A stretch of 64,000 nucleotides of DNA from Tisiphia sp964030975 (GTDB lineage Bacteria > Pseudomonadota > Alphaproteobacteria > Rickettsiales > Rickettsiaceae), in contig NZ_CAXIQH010000001.1 in NCBI RefSeq assembly GCF_964030975.1, positions 1,674,001 through 1,738,000 of the forward strand, in the 5' to 3' direction. Position numbers and translations under genes: made by a program. This document shows, one piece after another, positions 37,499 through 46,603 of the stretch. The notes beneath the pieces were generated by a model. That model had not been told where the DNA came from and searched no databases. It saw nothing but the letters and a program-made list of their open reading frames with translations. How positions within the stretch are numbered: position 1 is the first letter of the stretch; each line of letters starts with the position of its first letter.

Positions 37499-37683
37499 TT
37501 ACCCTTGTGTCTGTTGCTGCTGTTGTAATTGTTGCATTTGCATCATCTTACGTTGTTGTCTGATTTGTAATACTTCTTGCTCATTCTTAAGGATTGAACT
37601 TGGAACCCCTCTCAGCTCAAAAAATAGTTTAAAACATTCATCCCAGTTAATATTATCATAGATTTCAGGAAAAAAGTTACTGA
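37499..37683 (-). pseudogene. phage portal (head-tail connector) C-terminal fragment
   Basis: On the minus strand an open frame reads NFFPEIYDNINWDECFKLFF and then ELRGVPSSILKNEQEVLQIR, QQRKMMQMQQLQQQQQTQG, and stop at 37499. This is the end of a podovirus head-tail connector: a GVPxxxLxxxEEVxxIRxQR segment and a Gln-rich tail. Its 5' part is removed by MITE copy G. Too short for a full protein. Confidence 0.65.
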
Positions 37684-37739
37684 TATAGTGAAACCTATTG
37701 AATTAGGTGATACAAACTTTGTGTTAACCTTGCGAAAGC
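37684..37739 (+). mobile_element. 140-bp MITE, copy G (3' part removed)
   Basis: Left terminal repeat and the first part of the centre (TATAGTGAAACCTATTGAAT to CTTGCGAAAGC). It is then cut by the end of IS66 copy 2. The rest of the MITE is not found on the other side of the IS66, so a rearrangement removed it. Confidence 0.75.
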
Positions 37740-37911
37740 GTATACTTGCAGCAAAACTGCATAACTCTATTAAATTTTTTTGGTAGTATGAATTTATTTT
37801 ATAAATTTGGGTTCCTACTATGCAAGTATCACCGATTAATAAAAAAACTAGTTGAAAAACTATCAGTTATACTATAACATTTCAATTATTAAACGTAATG
37901 AATGAATCAAA

Positions 37912-39557
37912 ATGAAAAAGCCAAAAGTAGCGACCTTAAGTGCTGAGGAACGAGAAGAACTAATCCAGCATATTAAGGCAAATTCATTAACAGGAGATGA
38001 TCAGCAAGCGGTGATAGAACTTGTGAAATTTTGTAACGAACTAATAGACAAGCTAGCATCATCAAACATCAGTATAAATAAGCTTAAGGAGATGATGATT
38101 GGTTTTAAGGCAGATAACATAAAAAAGATAGTTCAGATTCATTAAAAGAACCACCGAGTGAATCTGATAATAAGAATGGTGGTAATGAAGAAGAGTACGA
38201 TGAGTCCAAGAAGAGAGATCGCAGTAATTGGCAAGGTAAATATGGATTTGATGATTATCAGGATGCGAATACCAGCTATTTATCTCCTGAGAATTTTTGT
38301 AGTGGTGATAGCTGTCCTCACTGTGATAATGGTAAACTCTATAATAGTGAAGCTAGAAAATTGCTACAATTTACAGGTAATGCTCCAATTACAGTCAACA
38401 GATATGTAAAGAAAACGTTACGCTGTAATGCTTGCGATTATACAGTTATGAACAATAAAAATATCAACAAATGGACAAATAGTAGCAAAAGTGCAATAGT
38501 GTTACAAAAGACCTACGGTACTCCCTTCTATCGTTTATCTAGGTTGCAAAGTTTAAGCGGGGTTCCTGTATCCCATAGCTCGTTGTGGCAACAATATTTA
38601 GATGTTTGGCAAGAAGGTGGTGGAGCTGAAATTTACAGGGTATTATTGGAAATGGCTGCCGAATGTAGTTCACTGAACCTTGATGATACTAGAGCCAGGA
38701 TTTTAGAAATTACTGTAGCCAATAAAAAATTACGTACTCAAAATAAGAAAGGACGCAGCTGTTATACCACTACTATATGTGCTAAAACTACAAATAATGA
38801 GGTGATAGTTTTATATTTTACCGGTAATAAGCATGGCGGGGAAAATATTGGTAACGTACTAAAGAATCGTAAGAATAGGACTGATTCTATTCATTTAATG
38901 ACTGATGCAAGTAACAATAATAACCCGGTATTATCAGAAGCAGATAAAGAATTACTGGCAATAATAGTGATGATCAATTGTTTGTCACATGGGCAGAGAA
39001 AATTTACAGAGAATGAACCATATTACCCTGAAGAATGCGGATATTTTCTCAAACAGACTGGTGGGATTTACCATAATGAACATCAATGTAAAGAGATGAG
39101 CCTTGAGGAAAAGCTGAAGTACCATCAGGAACATAGCAGTAAATATATAGAAAACATATATAACAAAATAGACGAATTATTTAACGACAAGAAAGTTGAG
39201 CCTAATAGTAGGTTTGGGCAAGCTATGAAATATTGGTTAAATAATAAAGAAGGTTTGACGCAATTTTTGAAAATTCCAGTTAGCAGTCTTGATAATAATT
39301 GGGCTGAGAGGTCACTACGTACCATTATTTTACAAAGGAAGAATTCATTATTCTTTAAAACAATCAATAGTGCTGAGATACATAGTGGTCTGTATAGTAT
39401 AGTAAAGACTTGTAGTGAGAACGAGATCAATGCCTTTAAATATTTAAATTGGCTGCAAGAGCAGAGCAGCAAAGCAAAGAAGCATCCTACGAATTATACG
39501 CCTTTTGCCTATGCAAGATATATAAATAATACGGAATTAATCGAGACGGCAGCTTAA
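37912..39557 (+). CDS. tnpC: IS66 transposase TnpC, copy 2 (-1 frameshift)
   Basis: As copy 1. The first frame starts at 37912 and meets the heptamer A-AAA-AAG at 38121-38127; -1 slippage continues at GAT (38127) into the long frame. An A-to-T change relative to copy 1 lies just outside the heptamer (AACATA in place of AACAAA) and leaves the slip site intact. Scattered substitutions relative to copy 1 (for example VSHSSLW for VSYSTLW) show the copies are old enough to have diverged slightly. Confidence 0.8.
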
Positions 39558-39907
39558 ATGACAGGAAGCCAATCATTAGAGAGTTTGGCAGAACTAGGAT
39601 CACCATTATGAATAAGAATGTGTAAGGTTCTATAACAAATCTGATAAGATGAATTATCAGATGGGGAAAGTTTTGCCGTAAATTTACCTTTGGATAGGCG
39701 TTTAGAGCATAACCAAAAGCCTTGACCGTCAAAGGACAAAATTTTAATGGCAGTTCTGTTTTTATTATAGAATAAAAACAAGGAACCATTAAGAGGGTTG
39801 GAAGAAAGTTTTTGTCTGCAAACAGCTATTAAACCATCGATACCCTTACGAAAGTCGATGGCAATAGTGGCAACAAAAATAACTGACTGAGGGGTTAGTT
39901 GCAGCAT
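39554..39907 (-). CDS. tnpB: IS66 accessory protein TnpB, copy 2
   Basis: 117 residues with the same AIDFRKGIDGL core as copy 1. It converges on tnpC with a 4-base overlap of stop codons. Confidence 0.88.
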   Translation of the reverse strand: MLQLTPQSVIFVATIAIDFRKGIDGLIAVCRQKLSSNPLNGSLFLFYNKNRTAIKILSFDGQGFWLCSKRLSKGKFTAKLSPSDNSSYQICYRTLHILIHNGDPSSAKLSNDWLPVI

Positions 39908-40320
39908 AGAAATGTTTGAATTATGGTTTTTAGCTCTAGTGTTTGAATAATAAGCTTGGTACCATTTGGCTTAATAATGTGGCAAGTGTAGTAATTTTGT
40001 TTGGGAGTAGCCACAGGATCAGTATCTATAGAATTTACTAGTTGAAATGGGAGAAAATTAATATCGTGTTGCAGTTCTTTATTTGAAGTTGAGGTAGGAG
40101 AAGTTTTGAGGGAAGGTTGATGGGCTTGTTGAATTGAACTAATTATTGTTTTATTAATATTGAGATGTTTGGCTATATCTTTGCAAGAATAGTGATGGAG
40201 TAGCTGGCGAACTAATTCCTTTAGATGGTTTGGTATGGGATCAAACTTGTTAGTTTTAGTTTGACGCCAGGCTTTAAATTGCTGAGCTACTTGCTCAACA
40301 GTAATTGATGGTATTTGCAT
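39895..40320 (-). CDS. tnpA: IS66 accessory protein TnpA, copy 2
   Basis: About 141 residues from MQIPSITVEQ; differs from copy 1 at one visible position (NKELQHD for NKVLQHD). It overlaps tnpB by 13 bases. Confidence 0.8.
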   Translation of the reverse strand: MQIPSITVEQVAQQFKAWRQTKTNKFDPIPNHLKELVRQLLHHYSCKDIAKHLNINKTIISSIQQAHQPSLKTSPTSTSNKELQHDINFLPFQLVNSIDTDPVATPKQNYYTCHIIKPNGTKLIIQTLELKTIIQTFLCCN

Positions 40321-40566
40321 AGTAGGAACCCAAATGTATAAAATAAATTTTATACTAACAAAAAAATTAGATAGAGTTATGCAGTTTTGCTGCAAGTATA
40401 CGCTAAACCATCAGGAAGGGTTAACGATTCCGTCATATTCCTCTCCCGTGAGAAACGGTCAGAAACGGGCTGTTTTGTAAGTCAAGTTTGGAGCATTTTA
40501 GCAAAAAACCAAAATGAAACCAAAATGAAAATGTTTGAGTGAAGTTATAAAACCTTGAGAAGCTGG

Positions 40567-40641
40567 GGCGAAAGACGGGACTTGAACCCGCGACCCTCAG
40601 ATCCACAATCTGATGCTCTAACCAACTGAGCTACATCCGCC
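40567..40641 (-). tRNA. tRNA-His (GTG anticodon)
   Basis: Cloverleaf on the minus strand: acceptor start GGCGGATG, D-arm TAGCTCAGTTGGTTAGAGCA, anticodon arm CAGAT-TGTGGAT-CTG with anticodon GTG, and T-arm GCGGGTTCAAGTCCCGT. The extra 5' G opposite C73 is the identity element of tRNA-His. CCA is not encoded. It stands alone between IS66 copy 2 and IS1111 copy 2. Confidence 0.95.
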
Positions 40642-40794
40642 ATATAACCTGTGCTAAAGTAAATTATTATCACTTATAAGTCAAGTAGATTTATAGCAAC
40701 CAGACTGTTATTGCAAGGACTATCGAACAATTGTAAACTGTCATTCCTGCACGCCCTTGTCATATATGGACGAGTGAATTTGTCAATAAAGAAA

Positions 40795-41057
40795 ATAAAA
40801 AATAGAGCCACAAAGGAAGCGGTCATATATTCGGCATCGAGTGCCATAATGGTTTCTGCATTCTTCTAAATATCCTTGAGTAACCTCTCATTCCCACGGC
40901 TTCTAGAGCCTCGACATAATTGCGGATTTTGTTCAGAATACTTATTTCATTAACTCTTTTACTTTCGTTCTCTTTATTGTTACTAACTTACTCGCAATAT
41001 TTACCAATTGCCATTCTTTTGCTTAATTGACATAAATTATCCTTCTTGCCAACAGCG
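40795..41057 (-). ncRNA. candidate bridge RNA of the IS1111-type element (copy 2)
   Basis: Same 3' non-coding sequence as copy 1. The guide-like pieces on this strand fall at: TGTC 40913-40916, GGGAATGA 40888-40895, CCATTAT 40846-40852 and ATATATGA 40823-40830, with small hairpins between the arms of each pair. Here the region is continuous to the element's end, whereas copy 1 is cut by an IS. Confidence 0.6.
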
Positions 41058-42104
41058 CTAATTTGCGACATACTCGCTGCCATTGGTAACTACTGCATAA
41101 GCTATTCTAGCTAATTTATTCGCTAAACCAACACATATAATATTATATGATTTGTTTTCAGCAAATTTCTTCACTGCCCACTGAACTAGCTTATCTTTTG
41201 ATTCTTTATCGCTTTTGGCTCTTATTGCTATTGTTCTTGCAGCTTGAATCAACATAGTTCTAGCATATCTATCACCTTGTTTGCTAATTCCTCCTAAAAC
41301 TATCTTATCTCCTGAGGTGTATTGTTTTGGCACCAAACCAAGCGACGCAGAAAAATCCCTCGGGGTTGCGTAATTTTCCATTGGTGCTACGCTCAAACAA
41401 CTAGCATTGATTGCTCCAATCCCAAAAATTGTCTGCAACCTAATAGCTTTCTCATTCTGTTTATTATTACTGATTATCAGCTTTTCTAAAGTTTTTTCTT
41501 TGTTACACAAATTCTCAATTTCTTCACATTCTAAAAGTAAAATTGACTGTACCCCAGAAGTTATATAACCTTCTATATACGCTAATTCTACCTCCGACTT
41601 ACATGCTTTGCAAAATTTATTTTTGCTTAATTTTGTATTATAACCATATTCATATAAACTTGATATTGTAGAATTAGTTTTTTGTACTCGATCTCTGATC
41701 GTATTACTTCGGATTTTATGCAAAAATTTTATATCTTGTTCCTCTTTGCTTTTGGGTAACACATCTTTTAGCTCTGGATCGCGAGCAGCTTTACATATTG
41801 CTAAGGCATCGTTATAATCATTTTTCTGCCTCGATGTTGCATAAATTTTTACATCTTTTGTTTTCATCAACTTAACTTGCAAATCAAGCTTGTTAATTTC
41901 TTGCGACCAATAATTACCTCCTCCACATGCTTCCATGACCACCAGTGAACTTTTATTGAGATTGTTTAAACATCCTATTAACTCATCTCTTTTAACTTTT
42001 TGATGACCGACTTTTTTGCCATTTTGATCAACTTGCACCAAGTGCATAATATTTTTTGCTAAATCTATTCCAATTATACTATTTTCTATGCTATTATTTA
42101 TCAT
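41058..42104 (-). CDS. IS1111-group transposase, copy 2
   Basis: 348-residue DEDD recombinase, the same protein as at 19277-20323. All motifs (GIDLAKN, MEACGGGNYW, NDYNDALA, GGISKQGDRYAR) are intact. Confidence 0.93.
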   Translation of the reverse strand: MINNSIENSIIGIDLAKNIMHLVQVDQNGKKVGHQKVKRDELIGCLNNLNKSSLVVMEACGGGNYWSQEINKLDLQVKLMKTKDVKIYATSRQKNDYNDALAICKAARDPELKDVLPKSKEEQDIKFLHKIRSNTIRDRVQKTNSTISSLYEYGYNTKLSKNKFCKACKSEVELAYIEGYITSGVQSILLLECEEIENLCNKEKTLEKLIISNNKQNEKAIRLQTIFGIGAINASCLSVAPMENYATPRDFSASLGLVPKQYTSGDKIVLGGISKQGDRYARTMLIQAARTIAIRAKSDKESKDKLVQWAVKKFAENKSYNIICVGLANKLARIAYAVVTNGSEYVAN

Positions 42105-42242
42105 GGTATGGACCTATTAATTAAATTGTTATTTAATTTGGAGCAACTGAAAAACATTTTTCACCAGACTCCGTACAAGTAAAGCATATTTCGCTTCACT
42201 CGTCCATACCATCATTCCCGCTTATGCGGGAATCTAGTTCCC

Positions 42243-42479
42243 ACAACTGTCGAAAGTTAGAAGAGGAAGCGGTTTTAGGTAGTGTACTTTAAAAGTCGTA
42301 TGTGGTCAACGTCATTGCGAGAAGACCATAGGTCGACGAAGCAATCCATAAAAGTAACCAAAAATGGATTGCTTCGTCGGTTCACGCCTCCTCGCAATGA
42401 CGCCAGTTACTTCCCCGCAACTTTTAAACTGCTACGATTACCTATAAAACCGCTTCCTCTTCTAACTTTCAACAGTTGT
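42243..42479. repeat. 240-bp inverted-repeat element, complete
   Basis: Ends ACAACTGTCGAAAGTTAGAA and TTCTAACTTTCAACAGTTGT are inverted repeats of about 35 bases (including GAGGAAGCGGTTTTA). Inside is a second palindrome of the GTCATTGCGAG / GAAGCAATCC family. A larger copy lies at 53296-53589 and a half copy at 7913. Confidence 0.75.
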
Positions 42480-42540
42480 AATCTAGATACTGCACCGAAG
42501 CAGAGATGGCACAGATTGTAAACTTAGTAATTTGCTGGTA

Positions 42541-42813
42541 TTATTTTACCAATTCATCTAGTTTTCCTTCTTTTTCAAGCTCATAAAGATCGTCACACCC
42601 ACCAATATGCTTATCATTAATAAATATTTGTGGTAATGTAGGTTGTCCATTAGCTTTAGCCTGCAACTCTAATCTTTGTCTTTCATTATAATTGTCTACG
42701 ATTATTTCTTCGTAAGATATATTTTTTTGATTAAGTAGTTTTTTGGCCTTAGTGCAATAGGGACAATATGTTAATGTATAAATAATGACCGTATGTATAA
42801 GAATGCTTTTCAT
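42541..42813 (-). CDS. grxC: glutaredoxin 3 (GrxC)
   Basis: Dithiol glutaredoxin, about 90 residues, that reduces disulfides with glutathione. It shows the active site TYCPYCTKAK, the cis-Pro loop TLPQIFIND and the GGCDDLYELE motif binding glutathione. I chose the ATG at 42813 (MKSILIHTVIIYT); the upstream ATG at 42873 would add a hydrophobic stretch unlike the family. It is divergent from uvrB, about 70 bases away. Confidence 0.92.
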   Translation of the reverse strand: MKSILIHTVIIYTLTYCPYCTKAKKLLNQKNISYEEIIVDNYNERQRLELQAKANGQPTLPQIFINDKHIGGCDDLYELEKEGKLDELVK

Positions 42814-42884
42814 AAGAGTTATCCTGTTTAATTGGTTATAAACTATTATCCATATATAATAATAAACTAGCAAGTTACAAATTA

Positions 42885-44876
42885 ATGATAAATAATTTTT
42901 CGATAATATCTAAATATAGTCCAGCTGGCGATCAGCCAAGAGCCATTAATGAAATTATTAAAGGGCTTGAATCGGGATTGCCTTCGCAAATACTTTTTGG
43001 TATTACTGGTTCCGGCAAAACCTTTACTATGGCAAATGTTATTGCGAGAACTGGTCGACCGTCACTTATTATGGCACATAATAAAACGTTAGCTGCTCAA
43101 ATCTATTCGGAAATGAAGGCAATTTTTCCAAATAATGCCGTTGAGTATTTTGTATCATATTATGATTATTTCCAACCTGAAGCATATATTGCAAGAACCG
43201 ATACTTACATAGAAAAAGATTCTTCGATAAATGAACAGATAGATTTATTAAGACACTCTGCTACTAGGTCTCTTTTAGAACGTAGGGACGTAATTGTTGT
43301 ATCCTCTGTTTCTTGTATTTATGGTCTTGGTTCACCGAGTCTTTATTATCAGATGACAATAAACCTTAAGTCTGGGGAAATTTATGCTAGAGATAAATTG
43401 CTTAATGACTTAGTAAGCTTACAATATAAGCGTAATGATGTGGGGTTTGAGCGTGGTACGTTTAGGGTAAAAGGTGATAATATTGATATATTCCCAGTAC
43501 ATTATAATGACAAGGCTTGGCGATTATCATTTTTTGACAATAAACTGGAATATATAAGTGAATTTGATCCGCTTACAGGTGAAAAATTAGCTAAATTGGA
43601 TCAAGCTGTAATTTATGCTAAATCACACTTTGTAACGCCTAAAGAAGTAGTACAAAATGCTATATCACAAATTGAGGAGGAATTACAACGGCGTTTAGAA
43701 TTTCTTAACACACATGGTAAATTAGTAGAAGCCCAAAGGTTAAATCAGCGTACCCAGTATGATATGGAAATGATGATGGAGACTGGTAGTTGTAAAGGTA
43801 TTGAAAATTATTCTCGATTCCTGACTGGTAAAGCAAATGGACAGCCCCCGCCAACCTTATTTGAATATTTACCTAAAGATGCTTTATTATTTGTTGATGA
43901 AAGTCATGTATCTGTTCCACAAGTTAGAGCAATGTATAATGGTGATAGAGCTAGGAAAGAAGTATTAGTGGAACACGGATTTCGCCTTCCATCAGCCTTA
44001 GATAATAGACCATTAAAATTTGAAGAATGGCAAGATTTTAGACCTCAAACGGTTTTTGTTTCGGCTACACCGGGGCCTTTTGAATTGGACGAGACAGCAG
44101 GGGTTATGGTTGAGCAAATTATTAGACCAACAGGGTTACTTGACCCAGAATGTATTATAAAACCAGCGACTAACCAAGTTGAAGACTTGCTAGGCGAAAT
44201 TCAATCCACGATAAATAAAGGATTCCGTATTTTAGTGACAACATTAACTAAAAAAATGTCAGAAGATTTAACAAATTACCTGCAAGAATTGGGGTATAAA
44301 GTATCATATTTGCATTCTAATGTTCATACTCTTGAGCGTATTGAAATCATCAGAGATTTACGCCAAGGTACTATAGATATTATTGTTGGTATTAATTTAT
44401 TACGAGAAGGTCTAGATATTCCAGAATGTGGACTTGTTGCCATACTCGATGCTGATAAAGAAGGTTTTTTACGTTCTGAAGTTTCGTTAATTCAAACTAT
44501 TGGTAGGGCTGCAAGGAATAGTCAAGGAAGGGTAATACTCTATGCAGATCGCATCACCAAGTCTATTGATAAGGCGATAAGCGAGACATATAGGAGAAGA
44601 AAAATTCAGGAGGAATATAATAGACAACATTCTATAATACCCCAGACAATTAATAGTCATATCCATGCACTAATCAAATTAGAAAAATTGGATAATAAAT
44701 TAGACAATAAAAAACAAGCTCATATATTATTGGACAATCCAGTAAAATTAAAAGCTCATATCAATAAATTGAAAAAAGAAATGTACTCAAAGGCTAGTAA
44801 TTTGGAATTTGAACAAGCAGCAAAAATACGAGATCAAATTAACATGCTGGAAGAAGCTGCTTTAGAGTTAACTTAA
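42885..44876 (+). CDS. uvrB: excinuclease ABC subunit B
   Basis: DNA-damage recognition helicase of nucleotide excision repair; it receives DNA from UvrA and recruits UvrC. The 663-residue protein has the Walker A GITGSGKTFT (near residue 40), the beta-hairpin region YYDYFQPEAYI, DESHVS, motif VSATPGP, and motif VI QTIGRAARN. It ends with the UVR domain (ASNLEFEQAAKIRDQI). Length and motifs are normal. Confidence 0.97.
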   Translation: MINNFSIISKYSPAGDQPRAINEIIKGLESGLPSQILFGITGSGKTFTMANVIARTGRPSLIMAHNKTLAAQIYSEMKAIFPNNAVEYFVSYYDYFQPEAYIARTDTYIEKDSSINEQIDLLRHSATRSLLERRDVIVVSSVSCIYGLGSPSLYYQMTINLKSGEIYARDKLLNDLVSLQYKRNDVGFERGTFRVKGDNIDIFPVHYNDKAWRLSFFDNKLEYISEFDPLTGEKLAKLDQAVIYAKSHFVTPKEVVQNAISQIEEELQRRLEFLNTHGKLVEAQRLNQRTQYDMEMMMETGSCKGIENYSRFLTGKANGQPPPTLFEYLPKDALLFVDESHVSVPQVRAMYNGDRARKEVLVEHGFRLPSALDNRPLKFEEWQDFRPQTVFVSATPGPFELDETAGVMVEQIIRPTGLLDPECIIKPATNQVEDLLGEIQSTINKGFRILVTTLTKKMSEDLTNYLQELGYKVSYLHSNVHTLERIEIIRDLRQGTIDIIVGINLLREGLDIPECGLVAILDADKEGFLRSEVSLIQTIGRAARNSQGRVILYADRITKSIDKAISETYRRRKIQEEYNRQHSIIPQTINSHIHALIKLEKLDNKLDNKKQAHILLDNPVKLKAHINKLKKEMYSKASNLEFEQAAKIRDQINMLEEAALELT

Positions 44877-45646
44877 TTTTGGAATATTTTATATGTATAC
44901 TAAAAGATTAGAAGCGTCTGTAACGCATGATATCTTAGTCCAACTTAACAATCTTGGTTGGATTGTCGATGAAAAAGACCCAAAGTGTAATGTTTTTCAA
45001 CAAAGAGTGAAACTTACAAAACAAAAAGAATTACTTAACGGGAAAATACCTGACTTTGTATTATACAAGGAAGGAAGTAACGAACCAATAATAATAATTG
45101 AGGCAAAAAAACCGAATGAAAGTATACAATTAGCAATGCACCAAGCATTAAATTTATATGCTAAACCACTAAATACGCCACTTATATTTGCTTATAATGG
45201 AAGTTATATTGAAACACAATATCTGTATAATGGACGTAATCTTAAAATTGACGGGGAAGATGTAAGGCAATTTGTAAATCACCATACGGCACTGAGATTT
45301 GTTAATGAGGGTTCTGAAATACTATCTGCGGTAAATTTTATTCAGCATTCAAGAGATGAACTGATTAAGGTATTTAAAAGGGCAGCTAATTTACTAAGAG
45401 AGGATGGATTGCAAGCAGGTCTTGACAGATTTGGGGCATTTTCTGATATTTTGTTTTTAAAAATTCTTGATGAAATTTCTGTTCTAAAAACGTGGGGAGG
45501 TGAAGAAAATACATTAGATGAGTACCTTAGATGGAGTTCATTTTCTCAGAGAAAAGGAAACGAATTGTATCAATATGTGAAAGATGTTGTGTGGATTAAG
45601 ATTAGCAAGAAATATGGTGATATTTTTAGCGAAACATTCCCTATTA

Positions 45647-46603
45647 TAGCACTTAACATATAGGTTCATACATTATTTTAAACGTTCTACAACTTGCCTC
45701 AAATACAGAAATACCTTTATCTAATAATTTTCTAATGTTATTTTTTATCGGAAACCAATGATGTTCAATAGGATTTAAATCAGGGGAATAAGGTGGTAAA
45801 AATTTTAGTTTGCAGCCAGCTTTTTCAATTAATTCTTTAGCCCTTTTGGATTTATGAAAGCTTGCATTATCAGCAATGACAACCTGTCCAGGCTTTAGCT
45901 CCGGCACAAGGCAATTTTCTATATAAGCTTCAAATACCTTACTATCACAGCTCCCAGTAAAGACTAGTGATGCGATTAAACTATTCTGATTTAACGCACC
46001 AATAAAACTTGTTCTTTCACTACGTTTTCCCGATTTACTCCCATTACAACGACTTCCTTTCATTGACCATCCATATTCATATGATTCATTATCATTTATG
46101 CCCGCTTCATCAAGATAAACACGTCTCTCTATCGGCACTTTTTCTAATTCACTGAGAAAATCTTGTCGCTTTCCTTCATCTCTTTCTTTATACGCATATG
46201 TCTTTTTTTTCGAGTAATGTTGAGTTTCTTTAAAGCTCGGCTGATAGTCATTATACTTGCAACATTATCTAATTCTTTTGCTATTTCTGTAAGCGTTAAC
46301 GAGTTACCCTTTTCTACTAAATGACGCAACTCCGATAAATCAGGGATTTTATGACCATATCCTTTCTGGTATCCCTCCTTTGACTTTATATCTCCAGTTT
46401 GTTTCTTTAATCTAATCCAATCATAGATTATTGACCGACTAATTTTAAAGGTTTCGCATGTAAGTGCTACTTTCTTATATTTCTCATAATGTTCTATAAC
46501 TCTAGAACGTAAATCGTAACTGTAGGGGGATGCCATATTTCTATTATATAATTTTTTTATTATTTATCATTATAACTTATTTGAATCCATATGTTAAGTG
46601 CTA
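45647..46603 (-). mobile_element. IS630-family element, copy 3
   Basis: 957 bp with the same ends, flanked by TA at 45645-45646 and 46604-46605. Removing it with one TA restores the restriction-modification frame as FPINSPDIFGEI. Confidence 0.95.
45653..46536 (-). CDS. IS630-family transposase, copy 3
   Basis: Same as the copy at 15171: helix-turn-helix frame, eight-A slip run, then DDE frame with VYLDEAG, VIADNAS and NPIEHHW. The protein is identical to copy 1 in all I compared. Confidence 0.9.

Larger units (their letters stand above)
37740..40401 (-). mobile_element. IS66-family element, copy 2 (uninterrupted)
   Basis: 2662 bp, inverted relative to copy 1, with matching terminal repeats GTATACTTGCAGCAAAACTG. 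No 8-bp direct repeat: left flank ends GCGAAAGC, right begins GCTAAACC. It serves as the empty-site reference for the IS630 in copy 1. Confidence 0.93.
40764..42211 (-). mobile_element. IS1111-group element, copy 2 (uninterrupted)
   Basis: 1448 bp, inverted relative to copy 1. Flanks again are the palindromic repeat: in element orientation AAGCGGGA-ATGA before it and ATGA-CAAGG after it. The subterminal inverted repeats TGGACGAGTGAA are intact at both ends. No nested insertion, so it is the better candidate for an active copy. Confidence 0.92.

Noticed and set aside
37684..40410. 8-bp target duplication for IS66 copy 2 (AAGC / GCTA)
   Set aside because: The flanks do not match over 8 bases; the resemblance is only a short inverted GC pair.
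42541..42873. glutaredoxin with a 20-residue hydrophobic leader
   Set aside because: The internal ATG at 42813 matches the family start; an exported glutaredoxin would be unusual and the extra codons lie in the promoter gap to uvrB.
46530..46603. start of the methyltransferase protein at 46530
   Set aside because: Those first codons lie in IS630 end sequence; the true N-terminus is the nuclease part from 44893.
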